Position numbers and translations under genes: made by a program. From Microbispora corallina (GTDB lineage Bacteria; Actinomycetota; Actinomycetes; Streptosporangiales; Streptosporangiaceae): DNA of 64,000 nucleotides. Each line of letters opens with the position of its first letter. The stretch's first letter is position 1. A model generated the notes under the pieces. The model worked only from the letters and a program-made list of their open reading frames with translations. It made no database searches and was not told the origin of the DNA. Where the stretch lies: positions 110,580 to 174,579 of the forward strand of contig NZ_BOOC01000032.1 in NCBI RefSeq assembly GCF_016863035.1, written 5' to 3'. This document shows, piece after piece, positions 8,825 to 18,602 of this stretch.

Positions 8825-9988
8825 CTACTTCAGCAGTTGGCGGGCCATGACGACGCGCTGGATCTGGTTGGTGCCCTCGTAGATCTGGGTGATCTTGGCG
8901 TCGCGCATCATGCGCTCGACCGGGTAGTCACGGGTGTAGCCGTACCCGCCGAGGAGCTGGACGGCGTCGGTGGTGATCTCCATGGCGGCGTCGGAGGCGG
9001 CGCACTTGGCGGCGCTGGAGAAGAACGTGAGGTCCTTCACGCGGGTGCCGTGCATGGCCAGCTCCGACTTCGCGGCGGCGGCGTAGGTGAGCTGGCGGGC
9101 GGCCTCGAGCTTCATGGCCATGTCGGCGATCATGAACTGGAGGCCCTGGAACTCGGCGATGGGCTTGCCGAACTGCTTGCGCTCCTTGACGTACCCGATC
9201 GCGTAGTCGAGGGCGCCCTGGGCGATGCCGAGCGCCTGGGCGGCGATCGTGACGCGGGTGTGGTCGAGGGTGGCCAGCGCCGTCTTGAAGCCGGTGCCCG
9301 GCTCGCCGATCATGCGGGAGGCGGGGATGCGGACGTTCTCCAGGATTACCTGGCGGGTCGGCGAGCCCTTGATGCCGAGCTTCTTCTCCTTGGCGCCGAA
9401 GGTGACGCCCTCGTCGTCCTTCTCCACGACGAACGCCGAGATGCCGCGGGCCCCGGCGGACGGGTCGGTCACGGCCATGACCGTGTAGTACTCCGACACG
9501 CCCGCGTTGGTGATCCACATCTTGGTGCCGTTGAGCACGTAGTGGTCGCCGTCCTGGACGGCCCGCGTCTTCATCGAGGCGGCGTCGGAGCCGGCCTCCG
9601 GCTCGCTCAGGGCGTAGGAGAACATCGCCTCGCCGCGGGCGACGGGGGCCAGGTAGCGCCGCTTGAGCTCCTCCGACGCCGACAGCAGCAGCGGCACCGT
9701 GCCCAGCTTGTTCACGGCGGGGATGAGCGAGGACGAGGCGCAGACCCGCGCCACCTCCTCGATCACTATGACGGTGGCGAGCGCGTCGGCCCCGGCGCCG
9801 CCGTACTCCTCCGGGACGTGCACGGCGTGCAGATCGGCCGCGACGAGGTCCTTGTAGACCTCCCACGGGAACTCCTCGTTCTCGTCGGCCGCGGCGGCAC
9901 GGGGGGCGATCTTTTCGTCGGCGAGCGCCCGGACCGTCTCGCGGAGCAGTTCGTGCTCCTCTGTGGGCGCGTAGAGAGGGAAGCTCAT
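8825..9988 (-). CDS. Acyl-CoA dehydrogenase
   Basis: 387 residues, the normal length for the family. Signature stretches are visible: [19 protein letters not shown] (FAD/substrate region), [18 protein letters not shown], and [11 protein letters not shown] near the C-terminus, whose Glu is the usual catalytic base of short/medium-chain enzymes. It oxidises an acyl-CoA to the 2-enoyl-CoA with FAD and passes electrons to electron-transfer flavoprotein. Substrate chain length cannot be read from the sequence. There is no ribosome site before the ATG. A TAGTAT hexamer ends four bases upstream, so the mRNA may be leaderless. The gene is divergent from the UDP-glucose dehydrogenase gene. Confidence 0.93.
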   Translation of the reverse strand: MSFPLYAPTEEHELLRETVRALADEKIAPRAAAADENEEFPWEVYKDLVAADLHAVHVPEEYGGAGADALATVIVIEEVARVCASSSLIPAVNKLGTVPLLLSASEELKRRYLAPVARGEAMFSYALSEPEAGSDAASMKTRAVQDGDHYVLNGTKMWITNAGVSEYYTVMAVTDPSAGARGISAFVVEKDDEGVTFGAKEKKLGIKGSPTRQVILENVRIPASRMIGEPGTGFKTALATLDHTRVTIAAQALGIAQGALDYAIGYVKERKQFGKPIAEFQGLQFMIADMAMKLEAARQLTYAAAAKSELAMHGTRVKDLTFFSSAAKCAASDAAMEITTDAVQLLGGYGYTRDYPVERMMRDAKITQIYEGTNQIQRVVMARQLLK

Positions 9989-10019
9989 AGCGCGATACTA
10001 GGACGTCCCACGACTTGGT

Positions 10020-10036
10020 TACCAGTCAGTAGGGTA
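10020..10036. promoter_or_regulatory. Inverted repeat in acyl-CoA dehydrogenase promoter
   Basis: TACC-N9-GGTA lies about 30 bp upstream of the acyl-CoA dehydrogenase start. Spaced palindromes of this kind are typical of TetR-type regulators of fatty-acid genes. The arms are short, so this is tentative. Confidence 0.3.
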
Positions 10037-10221
10037 GCCGCCGCCCCATTCGCTCCCCTGACTGGCGATGTGACTTCGCAGAAGTGGCAGGGCGACCTCG
10101 ACCAGCCGGAACGGCGGCCGTACCGTTGGGCCGTGGCCGGTTTGCCCTGGTGGTTCACAGGGCAGTTGACTGGCCCGGTACCATGCCAGATCACAAAGAG
10201 TCGGTAAGAGGGGAGCATGCC

Positions 10222-11535
10222 GTGCCGTACCGCCTCACCGTGCTTGGGACCGGTTACCTGGGTGCTACGCACGCGGCGTGCATGGCCGAGCTGGGCTTCG
10301 AGGTGCTCGGTCTCGACGTGGACCAGGCCAAGATCGACCGGCTTCAGGCCGGCGACCTGCCGATCCACGAGCCTGGCCTGGAGGACATGCTCCGGCGCAA
10401 CCTGGAGTCGGGACGGCTCCGCTTCACCACCTCCTACGAGGAGGCGGCCCGCTTCGGCGACGTCCACTTCATCTGTGTGGGCACGCCGCAGGTCAAGGAC
10501 GGTTACGCCGCGGACGTCTCCTACCTGGACGCCGTGGTCGAGTCGCTCGCCCCCCACCTCGACCGCGAGTGCCTCGTGGTCGGCAAGTCCACGGTCCCCG
10601 TCGGCACGGCCGAGCGCCTCGCCGAGAAGCTCGTACGGCTCGCGCCCGCCGGCATGCAGGTGGAGCTGGCCTGGAACCCCGAGTTCCTGCGCGAGGGGTA
10701 CGCCGTGCAGGACACGCTCCACCCGGACCGCATCGTGCTCGGCGTCGCCTCGGAGCGGGCCGAGAAGGTGCTCCGGGACGTGTACGCCCCGCTGGGCGAG
10801 GTCCCGATCGTGGTGACCGACTTCCCGACGGCCGAGCTGGTCAAGTCGGCGGCGAACGCGTTCCTCGCCACCAAGATCTCCTTCATCAACGCCATGGCCG
10901 AGCTCGCCGAGGCGGCGCACGCCGACGTCAAGCAGCTGTCGCAGGCGCTGTCGTTCGACGAGCGGATCGGCGGCAAGTACCTCAACCCCGGCCTCGGCTT
11001 CGGCGGCGGCTGCCTGCCCAAGGACATCCGGGCGTTCATGGCTCGGGCCGACGAGCTGGGCGCCCACCAGGCGCTCACGTTCCTGCGCGAGGTCGACGCC
11101 ATCAACATGCGGCGCCGCGGCCGCATGGTCGACGTGGCCCGCGAGCTGCTCGGGGGCGAGTTCACCGGCCGCCGGGTGGCCGTTCTCGGCGCCGCCTTCA
11201 AGCCGAACTCCGACGACATCCGCGACTCCCCGGCGCTGGAGGTCGCGGTCACGATCGCCGAGCAGGGCGGAGACGTCGCGATCTACGACCCGGCGGCGCT
11301 GGGCAACGCCCGGGCCGCGTACCCGCACCTCGGGTACGCCGACAGCGCCCTCGAGGCCGCCCGCGACGCCGACGTCGTGCTGCTCCTCACCGAGTGGCAG
11401 GAGTTCGTGCGGCTCGACCCGGAGGCGCTGGGGGACGTCGTCGCCGTGCGGAACATCGTCGACGGGCGCAACGCGCTCGACGCCGAGGCCTGGCGCGACG
11501 CCGGCTGGCACTACCGCGCCCTCGGCCGCCCCTGA
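10222..11535 (+). CDS. UDP-glucose 6-dehydrogenase
   Basis: 437 residues. I take the GTG at 10222, preceded by GAGGGGAG, because the protein then begins VPYRLTVLGTGYLGATHAAC, with the Rossmann glycine motif where the family has it. An upstream ATG would add an unrelated leader. GLGFGGGCLPKD carries the catalytic Cys (about 264), and the central dimerisation helix and C-terminal UDP-binding domain (GAAFKPNSDDIRDSP) are present. It oxidises UDP-glucose (or a related UDP-sugar) to the uronate with two NAD+, supplying uronic acids for exopolysaccharide or wall glycans. No glycosyltransferase cluster adjoins it. Confidence 0.92.
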   Translation: MPYRLTVLGTGYLGATHAACMAELGFEVLGLDVDQAKIDRLQAGDLPIHEPGLEDMLRRNLESGRLRFTTSYEEAARFGDVHFICVGTPQVKDGYAADVSYLDAVVESLAPHLDRECLVVGKSTVPVGTAERLAEKLVRLAPAGMQVELAWNPEFLREGYAVQDTLHPDRIVLGVASERAEKVLRDVYAPLGEVPIVVTDFPTAELVKSAANAFLATKISFINAMAELAEAAHADVKQLSQALSFDERIGGKYLNPGLGFGGGCLPKDIRAFMARADELGAHQALTFLREVDAINMRRRGRMVDVARELLGGEFTGRRVAVLGAAFKPNSDDIRDSPALEVAVTIAEQGGDVAIYDPAALGNARAAYPHLGYADSALEAARDADVVLLLTEWQEFVRLDPEALGDVVAVRNIVDGRNALDAEAWRDAGWHYRALGRP

Positions 11536-11611
11536 TCGAGCCTCCCGCCCCGGCCCTCAAACCCTGACCGGGCCGCCCACTCAGACCCTCGAACCCTGAC
11601 CGGGCCTCCCG

Positions 11612-11632
11612 CCCCGGCCTTCGAAGCCGGGG
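11612..11632. terminator. Bidirectional terminator between ugd and tetR
   Basis: CCCCGGC (11612-11618) and GCCGGGG (11626-11632) form a perfect 7-bp stem around a 7-nt loop, right against the stop codon of the minus-strand TetR gene. The 100 bp around it also hold two direct copies each of CCTCCCGCCCCGGCC and AACCCTGACCGGGCC. Confidence 0.6.
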
Positions 11633-12232
11633 TCAGCCGGCCCTGAGGCGGACGAGGGGCATGAAGACGTCATCCACGATCTCGATGATGACGTCGTCGG
11701 GGACCGGCCGCAGGGTCATCAGCAGCTCGTGCCTGAGCAGGTCCATCGGCAGGTCCGCCAGCCGTGGCGTGAGGCGGGCGAGGTCGATCTCCCCGCGGTC
11801 GGCGGCCCGCCGGAGGATCTTCTCCAGCCAGTGCGGTCTCCCGCGCTCGGCCAGGAACCGCTCGCGCAGCTCGGCCATGCTCGAGTCGGTCTCCGCGAAG
11901 TACTGGCCCATCTGCACGCTCACCACCGCGGCCATCTCGCCGCGCCGCGACGACGCCACCCGCAGCAGGGCGACGAGGTCGTCGCGCAGCGACCCGGTGT
12001 CCGGCACCACGACCGGGTCCCGCGCGGCGTGGTGCGCGATGGCGGCCGCCGCCAGCTCGGCGCGGTTGGGCCACCGGCGGTAGACGACGGGCCGGCTGGT
12101 CTGCGCGCGCTCGGCCACGCCCTCGATCGTGAAACCGCCGTAGCCCACGCTGACCAGCTCGTCCCAGGCGGCGTCCAGCAGCGCCTCCTCCAGCTCGGCC
12201 CCGCGCCGGCGGCTTCCGGTGTTCCCTGGCAC
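11633..12232 (-). CDS. TetR-family repressor of adjacent MFS gene
   Basis: 199 residues from the GTG at 12232, which has GGAGG three bases upstream. An ATG at 12274 would place the start inside an operator. The N-terminal HTH is clear (GGFTIEGVAERAQTSRPVVY, RRWPNRAELAAAAI). The C-terminal ligand domain is of the TetR_C class with RPHWLEKILRRAADRGE. It is divergent from the MFS transporter gene, and two GATAC-N6-GTATC palindromes lie in the shared promoter region. It most likely represses both genes and is released by the pump substrate. Confidence 0.88.
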   Translation of the reverse strand: MPGNTGSRRRGAELEEALLDAAWDELVSVGYGGFTIEGVAERAQTSRPVVYRRWPNRAELAAAAIAHHAARDPVVVPDTGSLRDDLVALLRVASSRRGEMAAVVSVQMGQYFAETDSSMAELRERFLAERGRPHWLEKILRRAADRGEIDLARLTPRLADLPMDLLRHELLMTLRPVPDDVIIEIVDDVFMPLVRLRAG

Positions 12233-12245
12233 GATCCTCCTTGAA

Positions 12246-12261
12246 GATACAGGCACGTATC
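12246..12261. promoter_or_regulatory. TetR operator 1
   Basis: GATAC-AGGCAC-GTATC, extended on both sides to AAGATAC...GTATCTT. It lies just upstream of the tetR start. Confidence 0.7.
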
Positions 12262-12290
12262 TTATTGACGGCACCCCTTCGGGTGGATTA

Positions 12291-12306
12291 GATACACAAG
12301 CGTATC
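12291..12306. promoter_or_regulatory. TetR operator 2
   Basis: GATAC-ACAAGC-GTATC, the same half-sites and the same 6-bp spacer as operator 1, centre to centre 45 bp away. It ends 12 bp before the ribosome site of the MFS gene, where bound repressor would block transcription. Confidence 0.7.
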
Positions 12307-12327
12307 CAATCTTCCTCGGAGGGCATC

Positions 12328-13752
12328 GTGACCCAACCGTCCGCCGATCGCGAACGCCTCGACCCGGCGTTCGTCCGGCTCGCGCTCGTCATGCTGACCG
12401 GCGTCCTCGCCGTGGTCTTCGACACGACGATCGTCAACATCGCACTGGACACCCTGGGACGGCAACTCGGCGTGCCCGTCTCGACCGTCCAGTGGGTCAC
12501 CACGGGCTACCTGCTCGCGCTCGGCATGGCCGTGCCGCTGACGAGCTGGCTGACGGGGCGGTTCGGCGGCAAACGGGTGTGGATGTACGCGCTGGCGCTC
12601 TTCCTGGCCGGGTCAGTCGGCGCGAGCCTCGCCCCCGGCGCGCCCGCGCTCATCGCGTTCCGGGTCGTGCAGGGCGCGGGCGGCGGCCTCATGCTGCCCG
12701 TCATGCAGACGTTGCTGTTCCGGGCGGCGGGCGGGCGCTCCCTCGGCCGGGCGACGGCGGTGATCGCGCTGCCCGCCCTGCTGGGCCCGATCCTCGGCCC
12801 CGTCGCCGGCGGTCTGATCGTCGAGCACCTCGACTGGCGCTGGATCTTCTGGGTCAACGTGCCGTTCTGCGTGGCGGGGCTCGTCCTGGCCTGGCGGTTC
12901 ATGCCGTCCGGCGACCGCGACCGCGAGGCGTCGCTCGACGGGGTGGGGCTGGCCCTGCTGTCCCCCGGCATCGCCGCGGTCGTCTTCGGGCTCTCCCGGG
13001 TCGGCGCCGCCGGCGGGTTCGGCCATGCCGAGGTGCTCGTGCCGCTCGTGGCGGGCGGCGCGCTCGTAGCGGCCTTCGCGGTCCGCGCGATCACGATGGA
13101 CGGCATGCCCCTCGTCGACGTGCGGCTGCTTCGCGTCCCGTCGTTCGGAGCCGCGAGCGCACTGATGTTCCTGTCCGGTTTCGTGCTGTACGGCGCCATG
13201 TTGCTGGTCCCGCTCTACTTCCAGCAGGTCAGGGGCCAGGACGCGCTCACGGCGGGCCTCCTGCTCGCCCCGCAGGGGGTCGGCCTGCTGCTGACCCGCA
13301 CCCCGGCGGGCCTGCTCACCGACCGCCTCGGCGCCCGCCCGGTCGCCGTCGCCGGCCTCGCGGTGACCGCGCTCGGGACGCTGCCGTTCGCCCTGGCCGG
13401 CACGGCGACCGGGACCTGGTGGCTGATGGCCGCCCTGGTCGTCCGCGGCGCCGGCCTCGGCGCCGTGACCATCCCCATCATGACCAGCGCGTACGAGGGG
13501 CTCGCCCACGAGCAGGTCCCGCACGCGAGCGTGATCACCCGGACGTTGCAGCAGATCGGCGGCTCGTTCGGGACCGCCGTGCTCGCGGTCGTGCTCGAAC
13601 GCGAGCTCGCCGGTCACCGCGGCGGCGGGCCGGCGGGTGCGGCCGCCGCCTTCGGCGACGCGTTCTGGTGGTCCGTCGGCTTCACCGCGCTCGCGCTGGT
13701 GGTGTCGGCGTGGCTGCCGTCCCGCCTCACCCGCCGCGCGGCGGCTCGCTGA
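12328..13752 (+). CDS. MFS drug efflux transporter (DHA2/EmrB-QacA type)
   Basis: 474 residues with about 14 hydrophobic segments. It starts at a GTG with GGAGGG at 12318-12323. Family motifs: [15 protein letters not shown] in the first membrane segment, [20 protein letters not shown], and the antiporter motif C in [15 protein letters not shown]. It should exchange protons for hydrophobic or cationic drugs across the membrane. It is controlled by the divergent TetR. Its 3' end overlaps the convergent purE gene by 26 bp. Confidence 0.9.
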   Translation: MTQPSADRERLDPAFVRLALVMLTGVLAVVFDTTIVNIALDTLGRQLGVPVSTVQWVTTGYLLALGMAVPLTSWLTGRFGGKRVWMYALALFLAGSVGASLAPGAPALIAFRVVQGAGGGLMLPVMQTLLFRAAGGRSLGRATAVIALPALLGPILGPVAGGLIVEHLDWRWIFWVNVPFCVAGLVLAWRFMPSGDRDREASLDGVGLALLSPGIAAVVFGLSRVGAAGGFGHAEVLVPLVAGGALVAAFAVRAITMDGMPLVDVRLLRVPSFGAASALMFLSGFVLYGAMLLVPLYFQQVRGQDALTAGLLLAPQGVGLLLTRTPAGLLTDRLGARPVAVAGLAVTALGTLPFALAGTATGTWWLMAALVVRGAGLGAVTIPIMTSAYEGLAHEQVPHASVITRTLQQIGGSFGTAVLAVVLERELAGHRGGGPAGAAAAFGDAFWWSVGFTALALVVSAWLPSRLTRRAAAR

Positions 13753-14257
13753 CCGCGCCGGGCATGCCGGCGGCCTCGGCGCGCAGCCGCTCCCCCTTGG
13801 CGTACGCCTGCTCCTTGAGCGCGGCCTGGAACTCCTCCATCCGCCGCCGCAGGCCCTCGTCGGCCGCCGCCAGAATCCGTACGGCGAGCAGACCGGCGTT
13901 GCGGGCGCCGCCGACGGCGACGGTCGCCACCGGCACCCCGGCCGGCATCTGGACGATGGACAGCAGCGAGTCCATTCCGTCCAGATACGTCAGCGGCACC
14001 GGCACCCCGATCACGGGCAGCGGGGTCACCGAGGCCAGCATCCCGGGCAGGTGGGCGGCGCCCCCGGCGCCCGCGATGATCGCCTTGAGTCCCCGCGAGG
14101 CGGCGCGGGAGCCGTACTCGATCATCTCGGCGGGCATGCGGTGGGCCGAGACCACGTCGGCCTCGAACGGCACGCCGAACTCGGCGAGCGCCTCGGCGGC
14201 CTGGCGCATGACCGGCCAGTCCGAGTCGCTTCCCATGACGATCCCGACGTCAGGCAT
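13727..14257 (-). CDS. purE: N5-carboxyaminoimidazole ribonucleotide mutase PurE
   Basis: 176 residues, class I PurE. It shows the strongly conserved [22 protein letters not shown] (active-site His) and [11 protein letters not shown] loops. It converts N5-CAIR to CAIR in de novo purine synthesis, acting with PurK. Its ATG overlaps the end of purK by 8 bp, so the two are translationally coupled. The C-terminal tail beyond about 160 is charged and not part of the core. Confidence 0.96.
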   Translation of the reverse strand: MPDVGIVMGSDSDWPVMRQAAEALAEFGVPFEADVVSAHRMPAEMIEYGSRAASRGLKAIIAGAGGAAHLPGMLASVTPLPVIGVPVPLTYLDGMDSLLSIVQMPAGVPVATVAVGGARNAGLLAVRILAAADEGLRRRMEEFQAALKEQAYAKGERLRAEAAGMPGAVSEPPRGG

Positions 14258-15416
14258 CGACAGGTCCTCTCAGGCAGGTCACGGCGTGGTGGGCGCGGGC
14301 CCTGACCTCGTCGAGGTCGGTGCCGAGCGCGGTCACGTGCCCGATCTTGCGGCCCGGCCGCACGTCCTTGCCGTAGAAGTGGATCTTGATGCCGGGATCG
14401 TTGGCCATCACGTGCTCGTAGCGGGAGTACACGTCGGGGTCGGGGCCGCCCAGCAGGTTGGCCATGACCACGACGGGCGCGGTGAGCGACGGCGAGCCCA
14501 GCGGCAGATTGAGCACGGCCCGCAGGTGCTGCTCGAACTGGGACGTGCGGGCGCCCTCGATCGTCCAGTGGCCGCTGTTGTGCGGCCGCATGGCCAGCTC
14601 GTTGACGACCAGGCCGGACGCGGTGGCGAACATCTCGACCGCGAGCAGGCCGGTGACCCCGAGGTCGCGGGCGATCGTGAGGGCCACGTGCTGGGCCTCG
14701 GCCGCGGCCTCCTCGGACAGGCCCGGCGCCGGCGCGATGACCTCCACGCAGATGCCGTCCTTCTGGACGGTCTCCACGACCGGGTAGCTCACACCCTGCC
14801 CGTGCGGGGAGCGGGCCACCAGCACGGCGATCTCCCGCTCGAACGGCACGAAGGCCTCGGCCAGCAGCGGCACCCCGGTGTCCAGCGCCTCCCGCGCCTC
14901 CTCCGGGGTGGAGCAGACCCAGACGCCCCGGCCGTCGTACCCGCCGCGGACCGCCTTGAGCACAACCGGCCAGCCGTTCTCCGCGGCGAACGCCTCGACG
15001 TCGGCGAGCGCCGACACCCGCGCCCAGGCGGGGCACGGGGCGCCGATCGCGGTGAGCCGCTCGCGCATGACGGCCTTGTCCTGCGCGTGGACGAGCGCGT
15101 CGGCGCCCGGGTGGACGGCGTGACCCTCGGCGAGCAGCGCCCTGATGTGCTCGGTCGGCACGTGCTCGTGGTCGAACGTGACGGCGTCGCAGCCCTTGGC
15201 GAACTCCATCAGGTCGGCGAGGTCGCGGTAGTCGCCGAGCCGGGTGTCGACGACGACCCGGGCGGCGCTCTCGTCGCGGGTGTTGGCCAGCACGCGCAGG
15301 TCCACGCCCAGCGCGATCGCGGCCTGCTGGGTCATCCGGGCGAGCTGGCCCGCGCCGACCATGCCGACGACCGGCGCGGTCACGACCGGGACAGGGGGTA
15401 CATTCGGCCTGTTCAC
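14250..15416 (-). CDS. purK: 5-(carboxyamino)imidazole ribonucleotide synthase PurK
   Basis: 388 residues, ATP-grasp fold. The N-terminal [17 protein letters not shown] nucleotide-binding loop, the central ATP-grasp stretch ([16 protein letters not shown]) and [20 protein letters not shown] are all typical. It carboxylates AIR with ATP and bicarbonate. The GTG at 15416 is the listed start. A second in-frame GTG shortly downstream is equally possible, because no strong ribosome site marks either. It lies downstream of a lipoprotein gene and directly upstream of purE. Confidence 0.95.
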   Translation of the reverse strand: MNRPNVPPVPVVTAPVVGMVGAGQLARMTQQAAIALGVDLRVLANTRDESAARVVVDTRLGDYRDLADLMEFAKGCDAVTFDHEHVPTEHIRALLAEGHAVHPGADALVHAQDKAVMRERLTAIGAPCPAWARVSALADVEAFAAENGWPVVLKAVRGGYDGRGVWVCSTPEEAREALDTGVPLLAEAFVPFEREIAVLVARSPHGQGVSYPVVETVQKDGICVEVIAPAPGLSEEAAAEAQHVALTIARDLGVTGLLAVEMFATASGLVVNELAMRPHNSGHWTIEGARTSQFEQHLRAVLNLPLGSPSLTAPVVVMANLLGGPDPDVYSRYEHVMANDPGIKIHFYGKDVRPGRKIGHVTALGTDLDEVRARAHHAVTCLRGPVDA

Positions 15417-15490
15417 GACAGGTCAGCCTACCGATTCCCGGCAGGTGCGCCCGCCCGCGGCGCCCGTTCCAGCGGCTCCGAGCCGGGGTT

Positions 15491-16462
15491 TCAGCCGGAG
15501 GCGCCGGAGGTGATCCCGGCGAGGGTCCGGCGCAGGCCGACCGTGGTCAGCTCGTTGTCCTTGGCGACCCTCGTGGCCAGCACCACCAGGTCGCTGCCCG
15601 TCACGGCACCCGGCGCGCTCCTGCCCGTGAACGCCCGCAGGTCGGCGGCGCTCCAGCGGGGGTGGACCAGCGAGGAGCGCCCGGACCCGGGCCGCTGCGT
15701 GTAGACGACCCGCAGGGCGTGGAACACGAGCGCCGCGCCGTCCGGCAGCGCGATGGCCCGGGACGGCCCCTCCAGCCGTACATCGGTCTCGACGCGGTCG
15801 GGGGAGGCGGAGGAGGGCGCGCGGACCAGGTCGCGCAGCAGGTCGCGCATGGGGTCGCCGGAGGCGAACCGGACCCCGCTCACCCCGGCCGCGTCGGTGA
15901 GGAAGGCCACGTGGCGGGTCGGCACGAGCCGGGCCCTGAGGGCGATCCCCGGGTCGGCCTCGGCCGCCCGCACCTCGCCCTCGATCGCGGGCGCGTCGCC
16001 GACGACCGGGATCGGCCCGGCGCCCAGCCGCCACCGGCCCTCCGAGCGGACGAACACGAAGTAGGCGGGCTTGGGCTTGCGCGCCAGCACGGCGAACCAC
16101 GGTGCGTCGCCGGAGCCGCCCTCCGAGTCGGGCAGGTAGAACTCCGGGTCGGTGTAGGCCGTGAACCCGGGGGCCGGCCGGCCGTTCCTGGCCGCGTCAC
16201 ACAGGGACTCCCCCAGGGCGGCCTCGGCCCAGGTGGTGAGGTAGGCGATCTTCGCGCAGTCCTTGTGCTTCCAGGCGTCGCCGAGCTCGCCCAGGCCGTC
16301 GAAGGCCGCTTCCGCGTCGGCCTGCGTGATCGCGACCGCCGCGGTGGAGGGCGAATCGCCGGGGCCGCCCGGCGTCTCGCTCGCGCTCTCGTTTCCGCAT
16401 CCCGCCAGAAGGACGAGGCCGAGCCCGAGGGCGGTGATTCTGCGCAGCACGGTGGTGGCCAC
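15491..16462 (-). CDS. Uncharacterised lipoprotein
   Basis: 323 residues. The N-terminus is a lipoprotein signal peptide with lipobox LLAGC (Cys about 22), followed by a Ser/Gly/Pro spacer. The rest is an unrecognised extracytoplasmic domain with LGDAWKHKDCAKIAYLTTW near its start and a repeat of two similar halves not obvious. It precedes purK on the same strand by 74 bp, but nothing links it to purine synthesis. Similar lipoproteins are common in actinomycetes without known role. Confidence 0.8.
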   Translation of the reverse strand: MATTVLRRITALGLGLVLLAGCGNESASETPGGPGDSPSTAAVAITQADAEAAFDGLGELGDAWKHKDCAKIAYLTTWAEAALGESLCDAARNGRPAPGFTAYTDPEFYLPDSEGGSGDAPWFAVLARKPKPAYFVFVRSEGRWRLGAGPIPVVGDAPAIEGEVRAAEADPGIALRARLVPTRHVAFLTDAAGVSGVRFASGDPMRDLLRDLVRAPSSASPDRVETDVRLEGPSRAIALPDGAALVFHALRVVYTQRPGSGRSSLVHPRWSAADLRAFTGRSAPGAVTGSDLVVLATRVAKDNELTTVGLRRTLAGITSGASG

Positions 16463-16678
16463 CTCTCGGGGACAACGCAGACACCGGATGGGGATGATCC
16501 GGTCGGCGGAGAGCGTAGCCCGTGTCGCCCCGCGTTATCTCTCATAGTGGGATATTTCTTGAAATGTTCTTTGTCGGACTGGGCAGAATCACACGGGGGC
16601 GGTCGTAACACCACCATCCGCCCTCTCTACCGGTAGCCTGGGAAGACCTCGCCGCCGACCAGGAAGGACCTGCGGGAC

Positions 16679-17167
16679 GTGCAGATTCTTCGCCGCGCCT
16701 ACGAGCGGTTCGCCGTGCTCGTCCACGAGCTGCTGAAGTTCGGCGTCGTGGGCGCTCTCGCCTTCGTGGTCGACTTCGGCGGCACCAACCTGCTGCGTTT
16801 CGGCGTGGGCCTCGGGCCGCTCACCTCCAAGGTGCTGGCCACGGTCGTCGCCGCCACCCTGGCCTACCTGGGCAACCGGTTCTGGACCTTCCGGCATCGC
16901 GAGCAGACCGGCCTCGCCCGGGAGTACGTGCTGTTCTTCCTGCTCAACGGCGTCGGGCTGCTGATCTCGCTGCTCGTGATCGGCTTCGTCTCCTACTCGC
17001 TCAAGCTGCACGACCCGCTCAGCTACAACATCGCGCAGGGCATCGGTCTCGTGCTCGGCACGCTGTTCCGCTTCTGGTCGTACAAGAAGTGGGTGTTCCT
17101 GGCGGCTCCGGAGCTGCCCCCGATCGACGACGTGAAGGCCGCTCCCGGCCCGCTCTCGACGCGCTGA
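16679..17167 (+). CDS. GtrA-family membrane protein
   Basis: 162 residues with four predicted membrane segments, starting at GTG with AGGAAGGAC upstream. The GtrA family is seen in LLKFGVVGALAFVVDFGGTN, TLAYLGNRFWTF and GLVLGTLFRFWSYKKWVF. GtrA-like proteins are thought to help move polyprenyl-linked sugars across the membrane for wall glycan or arabinan decoration. No partner glycosyltransferase is adjacent. Confidence 0.88.
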   Translation: MQILRRAYERFAVLVHELLKFGVVGALAFVVDFGGTNLLRFGVGLGPLTSKVLATVVAATLAYLGNRFWTFRHREQTGLAREYVLFFLLNGVGLLISLLVIGFVSYSLKLHDPLSYNIAQGIGLVLGTLFRFWSYKKWVFLAAPELPPIDDVKAAPGPLSTR

Positions 17168-17347
17168 CCGCTCGTTAGGCCGGGCCGCTCCCGGCGCGCC
17201 GAGGCCGCCCGCCAGGCCGGCGTCACCATGAGGCCATGAGGGACGACGGATCCTCGGCCGCCGGTGAGCGCGTTCGTCGCGGCTCGCGGCTTGCGTGTGG
17301 TGCTGCCGAGACGCTGTGGCCGCCCGGGTAAAGGGATCAGGGCCTTC

Positions 17348-17881
17348 ATGCGTAATTGGGGCGTGGAGCAAAGAGGACGAGAATTCAGCACGTTCTACAC
17401 CGCCTCCAAGGATGACTGCCTGCGGATCGTGCTGGTCAACGTCGGCGACAGGCAACTCGCCGAGGACCTGGTGGCGGAGGCGTTCACCCGGGCCTGGACG
17501 TCCTGGCGCAAGGTGCGCGAGCACCCTGTGCCACGCGCCTGGGTGGTGCGGACAGCGCTGAACGCCCACGTGTCCTGGTGGAGGCGTCGCCGGCGCGAGC
17601 TGACAGTGGACGATCCGACAGCGTTCACAGGCCTGGAGGACAGCCATCTGGCGCATTCGGCGGACGTGGATCTCGACCAGGCGCTGGTTGCGGCGCTCCG
17701 GCGGCTTCCGCTCAGGCAGCGCGAAGTGATCACGCTAAGGGTCTTCTTCGACCTGGATACCGATGCCACGGCGAAGCTGCTCGGCATCTCCCCGGGGACC
17801 GTTGGCGCGCACCTGCACCGGGCGCTCGCCACGCTCCGCGCGCAAACACATTCCTTCAGCGACCAGGAGGTCACCTCGTGA
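17348..17881 (+). CDS. ECF-type RNA polymerase sigma factor
   Basis: 177 residues from the ATG at 17348. Earlier in-frame starts exist at 17264, but the family normally begins a few residues before region 2. Region 2 (FSTFYTASKDDCLRIVLVNV, RQLAEDLVAEAFTRAWTSW) and region 4 (LRRLPLRQREVITLRVFF, ISPGTVGAHLHRALATL) are present. It looks like the SigE/SACE-type ECF group of actinomycetes. It overlaps the following membrane-protein gene by GTGA, so the pair is co-translated, as with sigma/anti-sigma pairs. Confidence 0.88.
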   Translation: MRNWGVEQRGREFSTFYTASKDDCLRIVLVNVGDRQLAEDLVAEAFTRAWTSWRKVREHPVPRAWVVRTALNAHVSWWRRRRRELTVDDPTAFTGLEDSHLAHSADVDLDQALVAALRRLPLRQREVITLRVFFDLDTDATAKLLGISPGTVGAHLHRALATLRAQTHSFSDQEVTS

Positions 17882-18516
17882 ACGACGACGACATGCTGGC
17901 GGCGATGCGAAGCTCCCTCACCAGAACCAAGGACGCCCTCAGCCACGTGCGCATGGGCCAGCGGCCCGAAGCGATCATGGCTCGGGCCCGCGGACGCCGG
18001 CTGCGCGGCGTTGCGGGGGTGGGCACGGGCGGCCTGGCGCTGGCAATCGGCGTGGCGCTGTCCTTGTCCGGCGGGACGTCTGCAGCGTCCGGCGACCAGC
18101 CCGGCGCTCCCAGCAGATCGTCCGGCTCCCGGGCGGTCCACGTCAACCTGGCCGCATGGTCGGTCAATACCTCGCCGGACGGCGTGGTGGAGGTGACGAT
18201 CCGCGAGCTGAAGGACCCAGCGGGGCTGACCAAGACCCTGGCTGACGCCGGAGTCCCCGTGGTGCTGACGTCCGGGCACGTGTGCTCATCCCCCGACGAC
18301 AAGCTGCAGGTCTCCGAGGTGGTGCACAAACTGCCCGGAGACGGCGGCCTCGCGATGGCGATCGACCCGGAGGCGATGCCGGCCGGAACGGAACTGGTGA
18401 TCGGGATCGGCACCCTCCATGTCGGCGGGATCGAGGACGGGCCCGCTGCGGCGCTTGGCCTGGAAAAGAAGGGGTCCCCGCTGAACTGCCCCGGAAAGCC
18501 CAAAGCCAACGACTAG
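17878..18516 (+). CDS. Single-pass membrane protein, likely anti-sigma partner
   Basis: 212 residues from the GTG at 17878, overlapping the sigma stop codon. A short cytoplasmic N-terminus of about 45 residues is followed by one membrane segment (VGTGGLALAIGVALSLSGG) and a Ser/Gly-rich, then folded, outside domain with two Cys (HVCSSPDDKL and SPLNCPGKP). No zinc-binding HxxxCxxC motif is present, so it is not a ZAS anti-sigma. Its role as the regulator of the ECF factor is inferred from the overlap and topology only. Confidence 0.75.
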   Translation: MNDDDMLAAMRSSLTRTKDALSHVRMGQRPEAIMARARGRRLRGVAGVGTGGLALAIGVALSLSGGTSAASGDQPGAPSRSSGSRAVHVNLAAWSVNTSPDGVVEVTIRELKDPAGLTKTLADAGVPVVLTSGHVCSSPDDKLQVSEVVHKLPGDGGLAMAIDPEAMPAGTELVIGIGTLHVGGIEDGPAAALGLEKKGSPLNCPGKPKAND

Positions 18517-18558
18517 CACCGGCCGCAAGCCAGGACGGCCAACCACACGACGGCCTGA

Positions 18559-18589
18559 GCCGTGAACCCAGTGCAGGCGGGCTCACGGC
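18559..18589 (+). terminator. Terminator-like hairpin after sigma operon
   Basis: GCCGTGA (18559-18565) pairs with TCACGGC (18583-18589), with a 17-nt loop, 43 bp after the stop of the membrane-protein gene. Confidence 0.45.
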
Positions 18590-18602
18590 CACCTGACGCG
18601 CC

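Noticed and set aside
12219..15704. Long frame bridging the MFS and pur genes
   Set aside because: Its translation is a shadow of MFS, purE and purK in other frames. The real genes have complete family motifs.
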